DNA of 57,959 nt from Raskinella chloraquaticus (SeqCode) (GTDB lineage Bacteria; Pseudomonadota; Alphaproteobacteria; Rhizobiales; UBA4765). The translations under genes were made by a program, and so were the position numbers. Under the pieces are notes generated by a model. The model ran no database searches, was not told where the DNA came from, and was given only the letters and a program-made list of their open reading frames with translations. Shown here in pieces: positions 54,082 through 57,959 of the stretch. The stretch spans positions 906-58,864 of the forward strand of contig DEZK01000032.1 in assembly GCA_002365175.1 (NCBI GenBank). The letters are read 5' to 3'. Position 1 is the first letter of the stretch; the number at the start of each line of letters is the position of its first letter.

Positions 54082-55190
54082 TCAGATGATCCGATCCAGG
54101 CGGGAGGCGCCTCCACCTGCATCGCGTGGCCGCCATGCTGGCGCATCAGCTCAACCAGTATTCCCTCGCGCAGGCCGCGATCGGCGATGCGCAGGCGATC
54201 GGCTGGAAACGCATCGCGGATTGCTTCGAGAATTGCGCAACCTGCCAGCACCAGATCGGCACGGTCGATCCCGATGCAGGGATTGCGCGAGCGGTCACTG
54301 AAGTCGGTGGAGAGGAGCCGCTCGACGATCTCGGACACGTCGCTCTGCTTCATCCACAAGCCATCCACCTTGCGCCGGTCGTAGCGGCGCAGGCCAAGAT
54401 GCACACCGGCAATCGTCGTCACCGTGCCGGAGGTACCGAGGAGATGAAAGGCGCCGCTGCGTGCCGCCTTCGCCACGATCTCGCGATCAGGAAAATCATC
54501 AATGAGGCGCGCCACATGTTCGACCATCGCCGCAAAGCTTTCCTCGCTCACCATGCGACCGCCGAAACGCTCAGCCAGCGAAACAACGCCAATCGACAGC
54601 GAGGTCCATGCGGCGATACTGGTCTTGCCGGTGGGCAATGCCTCAACGAAGGCAAGCTCGGTTGACCCGCCGCCGATATCAAACAGAAGCGCGCTCCGGC
54701 AGGTACGATCAAAGAGCGGTTCGCAGCTCATGACGGCAAGGCGCGCCTCGGTCTCGCGATCAATGATCTCCAGTTTCAGCCCGCACTCATTCTCGACACG
54801 GCTGAGAAACGCCGGGCCATTGGCTGCCGCCCGGCAGGCTTCCGTGGCGATCAGGCGGGAATGGGTGACGCCATTGGCAGATATGCGTTGGCGACACACG
54901 CTCAGCGCCTCGATGGCCCGATCCTGGGCTGCCGGCGACAATACACCCGTATGCGACAAGCCTTCGCCAAGGCGCACGATTCGCGAGAAGGCTTCGACGA
55001 CCTGGAAAACGCCGTTCAAACAGGTCGCAATCAGCAAGCGGCAATTATTGGTGCCAAGGTCGATGGCTGCAAACACCGGCGTGCTCGCATCGCGACATCC
55101 CGATCCGATGGCGGACAAGGCTGCCAGAGGAGCGGCTTTCGGCTCGCCTGCCGCGATCATCGGCGGCGCCTGCGAAAATTCGCCAGACAC
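54078..55190 (-). CDS. Ppx/GppA family exopolyphosphatase
   Basis: 370 residues, actin-like ATPase fold. Phosphate-1 loop AAIDLGTNNCRLLIA near residue 42, phosphate-2 loop LLFDIGGGSTELAF, and FHLLGTSGTVTTIAGVHLGL. Hydrolyses polyphosphate and/or pppGpp. Shorter than E. coli Ppx and lacking its C-terminal HD-like domain, as is normal for this alphaproteobacterial form. Coupled to rlmE by a 4-bp overlap. Confidence 0.88.
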   Translation of the reverse strand: MSGEFSQAPPMIAAGEPKAAPLAALSAIGSGCRDASTPVFAAIDLGTNNCRLLIATCLNGVFQVVEAFSRIVRLGEGLSHTGVLSPAAQDRAIEALSVCRQRISANGVTHSRLIATEACRAAANGPAFLSRVENECGLKLEIIDRETEARLAVMSCEPLFDRTCRSALLFDIGGGSTELAFVEALPTGKTSIAAWTSLSIGVVSLAERFGGRMVSEESFAAMVEHVARLIDDFPDREIVAKAARSGAFHLLGTSGTVTTIAGVHLGLRRYDRRKVDGLWMKQSDVSEIVERLLSTDFSDRSRNPCIGIDRADLVLAGCAILEAIRDAFPADRLRIADRGLREGILVELMRQHGGHAMQVEAPPAWIGSSE

Positions 55191-55434
55191 GTCAAACCCT
55201 TCCGGTCACGCCCGACCGCAGCACGATCCAAGGCGGCGACATCACTTGGCTTAAGAGTAACAGCCTTTAAGCGGCTGCGCCAAGGCGCTTTTGCGCGAAT
55301 ATCGACGCAGTTGCCCCGGAATATGAATTTCGGCTGTTGTAGAGCGTTGGCGCCCCGGGTGGCCTTGTCGTTGACTGGCGAATTGGCTAGACAGTCGCAG
55401 CGCTGGGCTTGTCAGCGTCGGCAGGCGTGCCTGT

Positions 55435-55508
55435 TGGGGGATCGTCTAATGGTAGGACAGCGGATTCTGACTCCGCCAGTCTAGGTTCGAATCCTAGTCC
55501 CCCAGCCA
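55435..55508 (+). tRNA. tRNA-Gln (anticodon CTG)
   Basis: 74 nt including encoded CCA. Acceptor stem TGGGGGA (55435-55441) with TCCCCCA (55498-55504), discriminator G. Anticodon stem GCGGA/TCCGC around the loop TTCTGAC, so the anticodon is CTG and it reads CAG. The T arm holds GGTTCGAATCC. It is the insertion point of the adjoining recombinase element. Confidence 0.95.
55484..55508. other. candidate attachment site in the tRNA-Gln 3' end
   Basis: The T arm and acceptor end of the tRNA. The stop codon of the recombinase gene (55494-55496) lies inside this stretch, so the element's border must be at or within the tRNA. A second copy of about this sequence is expected at the far border, outside the window. 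Confidence 0.5.
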
Positions 55509-57068
55509 AATCCCATTTTTCGCCGGAATGACGCCTTCAGGCGTTGTCGCCGGGATGGGTGTGGCAACAGCTTCCGCAAGCATATCAAAGGGTTGCCGGA
55601 AGGTGGTGGTGAGTTCGCCATCGTTCCAACGGCAGTTCGATACTAGAAAACTCAGCAGGCGGCGCTTTTCGCGCGGTTCCTGCTTCGCGAACAGCCTTTG
55701 GGCATTGCGCGCCAGTTCCAGAAGCTGAATGCCCTCTTCCATGTAGGATTTCTCGGCATTCTGGTGCCGTTCGATGGCCTCAAGGCACACAAGCTGTTCA
55801 GCGCGCCACTGGTTCGACATCTTGTTGAAGAAGGCCGTGTGGACCAAGCCATCGAGCTTGTCGACATACATGGCGTTGATCCGTTCCTGAAGCCGCTTGT
55901 GTTCGGCCTGCTGGCGTTTGATCGCTTCTTCGTGTTCCCGGCGCTCATCAGCGTGGCTGGCATGAAGCGCATCACGCATCCATTCGAGCACGTCGTCGTC
56001 GAAACGAAGCCGCCCGAGCAATTCGGTGAACTGCGCCTCGAGCGCCTCTTCGCGCATATGCTTCCGACGGCAAACCGAGGGCGTGCCCTGGCACTTATCG
56101 GCCCAGCCCGTGCAGTGATAGTAGACGTAGCGTTCCTTCTTGATCTCCGCCACGATCGCGCAGCCACAGGCGCCGCACGTGATGAGACCCGAGAAGGCGA
56201 AGTCGCGATGCCCTTGCCGGAGCTTCTTGGCGAAACGCCCGTCCATGACAGCTTGAACGCGCTCCCATAGCTCGGTCGACACGAGCGCCTCGTGCTTGCC
56301 CTGGATCAGCTTGCCGTTCCATTCGAACCAGCCGGTATAGAGGCGTGTGCGCAGCATGGTGTGCACCGTGCTTGTCGTGACCTTCGCGCCACTCTTGGCA
56401 TAGAGCAGGCCTTCGGCATGGGCGCGCTTCGTCACTTCATGCAGGGAGACATCGCCGCGCGCATACCATTCGAACAGGTGCTTGACCGCGGGCGCCAGCG
56501 CCGGATTGACGGCGATGATCTTCTTCCCGTCGGGCGCAGTGACGTTCTTGTAGCCGAGCGGCGTCTTGGTGGGCCAGATGCCTTGCTCGGCCTTCTCGTT
56601 CATGCCCTTGCGCGACTCTTCGGACAGATTGTCGATGTAGTTCTTCGCCATCAGCACCTTGATGCCGTGCATGAACTTTTCCGAGGATCGCGACTCGCGG
56701 GACAGCACCACCCCTTCCTTCGGGAAGTGCATTTCGACGTCGAGTTCGTCGACCGTCACCCAGTCCTTGAGATTGCGATAGAGCCGGTCGGTCTTTTCGA
56801 CCAGCAGCACCCGCACCGACGGCGACTTGCGCAGGAATGCGACCATCTCGCCGAAGGCGGTTCGCCCGGTCTGCTTGGCGGTTTCAACGTCCACATACTC
56901 CTGAGCGACCGACAAGCCGTTGGTGACGGCGTAATCCTTGAGGAGCTTCAACTGCGCCGGGATCGAATAGCCCTCCTTCTCCTGCTCTTTGGAGGAGACG
57001 CGGGCATAGATCACCGCCTCCCGGCGGGATGGAGTGGTGGAAGGTGAGGATTTCGATGACTTCTTCAT
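55494..57068 (-). CDS. large serine recombinase (site-specific integrase)
   Basis: 524 residues. N-terminal resolvase domain with the nucleophile Ser25 in YARVSSKEQ and VLLVEKTDRLYRNLKD; recombinase domain (PLGYKNVTAPDGKK, then LYTGWFEWNGKLIQGKHEAL); zinc ribbon (LITCGACGCAIV with later HC/KC/VC cysteines); coiled-coil region; C-terminal tail. It probably integrates and excises the element whose edge this is. Its last codons overlap the tRNA-Gln 3' end on the opposite strand. ATG 57068 lies 5 bp after the upstream gene. Confidence 0.93.
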   Translation of the reverse strand: MKKSSKSSPSTTPSRREAVIYARVSSKEQEKEGYSIPAQLKLLKDYAVTNGLSVAQEYVDVETAKQTGRTAFGEMVAFLRKSPSVRVLLVEKTDRLYRNLKDWVTVDELDVEMHFPKEGVVLSRESRSSEKFMHGIKVLMAKNYIDNLSEESRKGMNEKAEQGIWPTKTPLGYKNVTAPDGKKIIAVNPALAPAVKHLFEWYARGDVSLHEVTKRAHAEGLLYAKSGAKVTTSTVHTMLRTRLYTGWFEWNGKLIQGKHEALVSTELWERVQAVMDGRFAKKLRQGHRDFAFSGLITCGACGCAIVAEIKKERYVYYHCTGWADKCQGTPSVCRRKHMREEALEAQFTELLGRLRFDDDVLEWMRDALHASHADERREHEEAIKRQQAEHKRLQERINAMYVDKLDGLVHTAFFNKMSNQWRAEQLVCLEAIERHQNAEKSYMEEGIQLLELARNAQRLFAKQEPREKRRLLSFLVSNCRWNDGELTTTFRQPFDMLAEAVATPIPATTPEGVIPAKNGIWLGD

Positions 57069-57071
57069 ATC

Positions 57072-57089
57072 GTTTAGTGTAATCTAAAC
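57072..57089. promoter_or_regulatory. palindrome at the start of the recombinase gene
   Basis: Perfect 6-bp arms, GTTTAG (57072-57077) and CTAAAC (57084-57089), separated by 6 bp. It spans the last codons and stop of the upstream gene, 4 bp before the recombinase ATG. It could be an operator or an mRNA hairpin limiting recombinase translation. Confidence 0.35.
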
Positions 57090-57934
57090 ACACTCGGATC
57101 GCAATCAGTCTCTTCGCGCGTCTTGCCCGATTTTCCGCCGATCCGGGAGCGGCCTGGCACGCCCAGAATCCATCCCTCCACCTGCGCCACGGTACGTTCC
57201 GCAGGGGTCAATTCCGGGTTCATAAACGCTGCCAGGCTGCCGTCACGGTCGGCGCGGGAAAGCCAGGCGGCAATGCTGAAAGCGTCGTGCTGATCGCCGG
57301 TGCGTCCCTCATTGGCGAAGCCGCGCGACCATAGAGCCGGGTAAACCTCCGCAATGGCTGACCGCCCAGCCGGGATGGCCCATCCATCGAACGGCCAGAA
57401 GTGCACGCGCGTCCCGAGGCGCTGGCGGATGAAGCGCAGCCAGGGAATCCCGGCATGGGTCGATTTCGCGACCTGCCCCTGAACATCGAAGTGAAAGACC
57501 GACTTCGCCGATCCGGCGCACTCTTCCGTAAGGCGCCGCCAGCGCGCATTGCCTGTGCGCTTCGCGCCGTTGCCGGCAACGCCATCCCGGACGAAATCGA
57601 CATAGACGTGATCCTCATCGGTCGGCCAATGCCGCTGGAAATCATCGAGGAAGCTCGGCCAATCCGGCAACAGCCCGTGAACCTCAAAGTAGCGCAGCGG
57701 GAAAGAGAAGCCGTGGTCGATGCCCACCAGCGTCGGCACGTCCTCGGCAAGCCGCTCGACCAGCCATTCCGCGATCCCGCGACGCGTCCAGTACTTCTTG
57801 GCTGATGGAGGTGGCGGCACCTCTGCCGGCGGCGCATCACCCTCGGTCATATAGACGCGCAGGCCCTTCAGGCTCGCGGTAGGCGTCTCCGCGCCCGAAT
57901 AGTCGATGCCGATGGTGCGGGCGAAAGCGGGCAT
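57074..57934 (-). CDS. DUF429-like predicted RNase H-fold protein, element cargo
   Basis: 286 residues. RTIGIDYSGAETP with Asp11, LVGIDHGFSFP, AEVYPALW and GDQHDAFSIAAWL are spaced like the acidic residues of RNase H-like/DUF429 predicted nucleases. ATG 57934 overlaps, as TGATG, the stop of a frame that comes in from beyond the window, so it is probably the second gene of an operon; the frame itself is also open to the window edge. It is 5 bp upstream of the recombinase. Function unknown. Confidence 0.6.
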   Translation of the reverse strand: MPAFARTIGIDYSGAETPTASLKGLRVYMTEGDAPPAEVPPPPSAKKYWTRRGIAEWLVERLAEDVPTLVGIDHGFSFPLRYFEVHGLLPDWPSFLDDFQRHWPTDEDHVYVDFVRDGVAGNGAKRTGNARWRRLTEECAGSAKSVFHFDVQGQVAKSTHAGIPWLRFIRQRLGTRVHFWPFDGWAIPAGRSAIAEVYPALWSRGFANEGRTGDQHDAFSIAAWLSRADRDGSLAAFMNPELTPAERTVAQVEGWILGVPGRSRIGGKSGKTREETDCDPSVFRLH

Positions 57935-57959
57935 CAGGCGCTCACGGATCGAAGAATTC

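Overview
The window is chromosomal DNA of an alphaproteobacterium, most likely of the order Hyphomicrobiales (Rhizobiales). Three gene orders point there: parC-recO-era-rnc-lepB-acpS-pdxJ-pyrE; rpsF-rpsR-DUF2232-rplI-dnaB-alr-radA-cvpA-purF; and guaA/rsmB/guaB beside rlmE and ppx. The DNA is GC-rich, and the AT-rich patches at about 21180-21320, 36590-36830, 43280-43760 and 47480-47640 stand out. Family and genus cannot be settled from the sequence alone.

Layout. 1-3077: the 3' part of an autotransporter adhesin, closed by two palindromes. 3191-17615 (minus strand): a small membrane protein, parC, recO, era, rnc, lepB, acpS, pdxJ, pyrE, gmk, yicC, mltG, fabF, acpP, fabG and fabD. This run covers chromosome segregation, ribosome and RNA maturation, protein export, cofactor and nucleotide synthesis and fatty-acid synthesis. 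17631-18884: a secreted lytic transglycosylase. 19206-22600: an accessory island with a VapBC-type pair and a polymorphic-toxin locus. 22696-32272 (plus strand): ribosomal proteins S6, S18 and L9, DnaB, alanine racemase, RadA, a CvpA-like protein, PurF and a short-chain dehydrogenase. 32274-36376 (minus): Der, BamB, a BamB-linked TPR protein and a NnrU-like protein. 36908-43278: two unknown envelope proteins, a nitronate monooxygenase, a divergent EamA exporter/MarR regulator pair, a YghU-like glutathione transferase and a sugar-nucleotide epimerase/reductase. 43279-44080: an AT-rich gap and a relic of a calcium-binding RTX-like gene. 44081-55190 (minus): guaA, two paralogous chemoreceptors, an RsmB-like and a TrmH-like methyltransferase, guaB, rlmE and ppx/gppA. 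55435-57959: tRNA-Gln(CTG) with a serine recombinase gene whose last codons lie inside the tRNA, then an RNase H-like cargo gene. This is probably the edge of an integrated element that continues beyond the window.

The most interesting region is 19871-22543. A full-length toxin gene (324 aa, HNH-like C-terminus) is followed by a DUF2019 protein that overlaps it by 4 bp and is its likely immunity partner. Next comes an orphan C-terminal toxin cassette with an RNase A-like domain and a small partner gene. The orphan has no N-terminal region, but its linker carries a 35-bp stretch identical to the linker of the full-length toxin, in the same frame. Recombination across the repeat would replace the nuclease tip with the RNase A-like tip. 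A third, stop-bounded copy of the same linker motif lies downstream, and a 36-bp imperfect repeat flanks the whole locus. The junction between the orphan toxin and its partner contains a classic A_AAA_AAC slippery heptamer just before the toxin stop, and the partner has no good ATG start, so its translation may be unusual.
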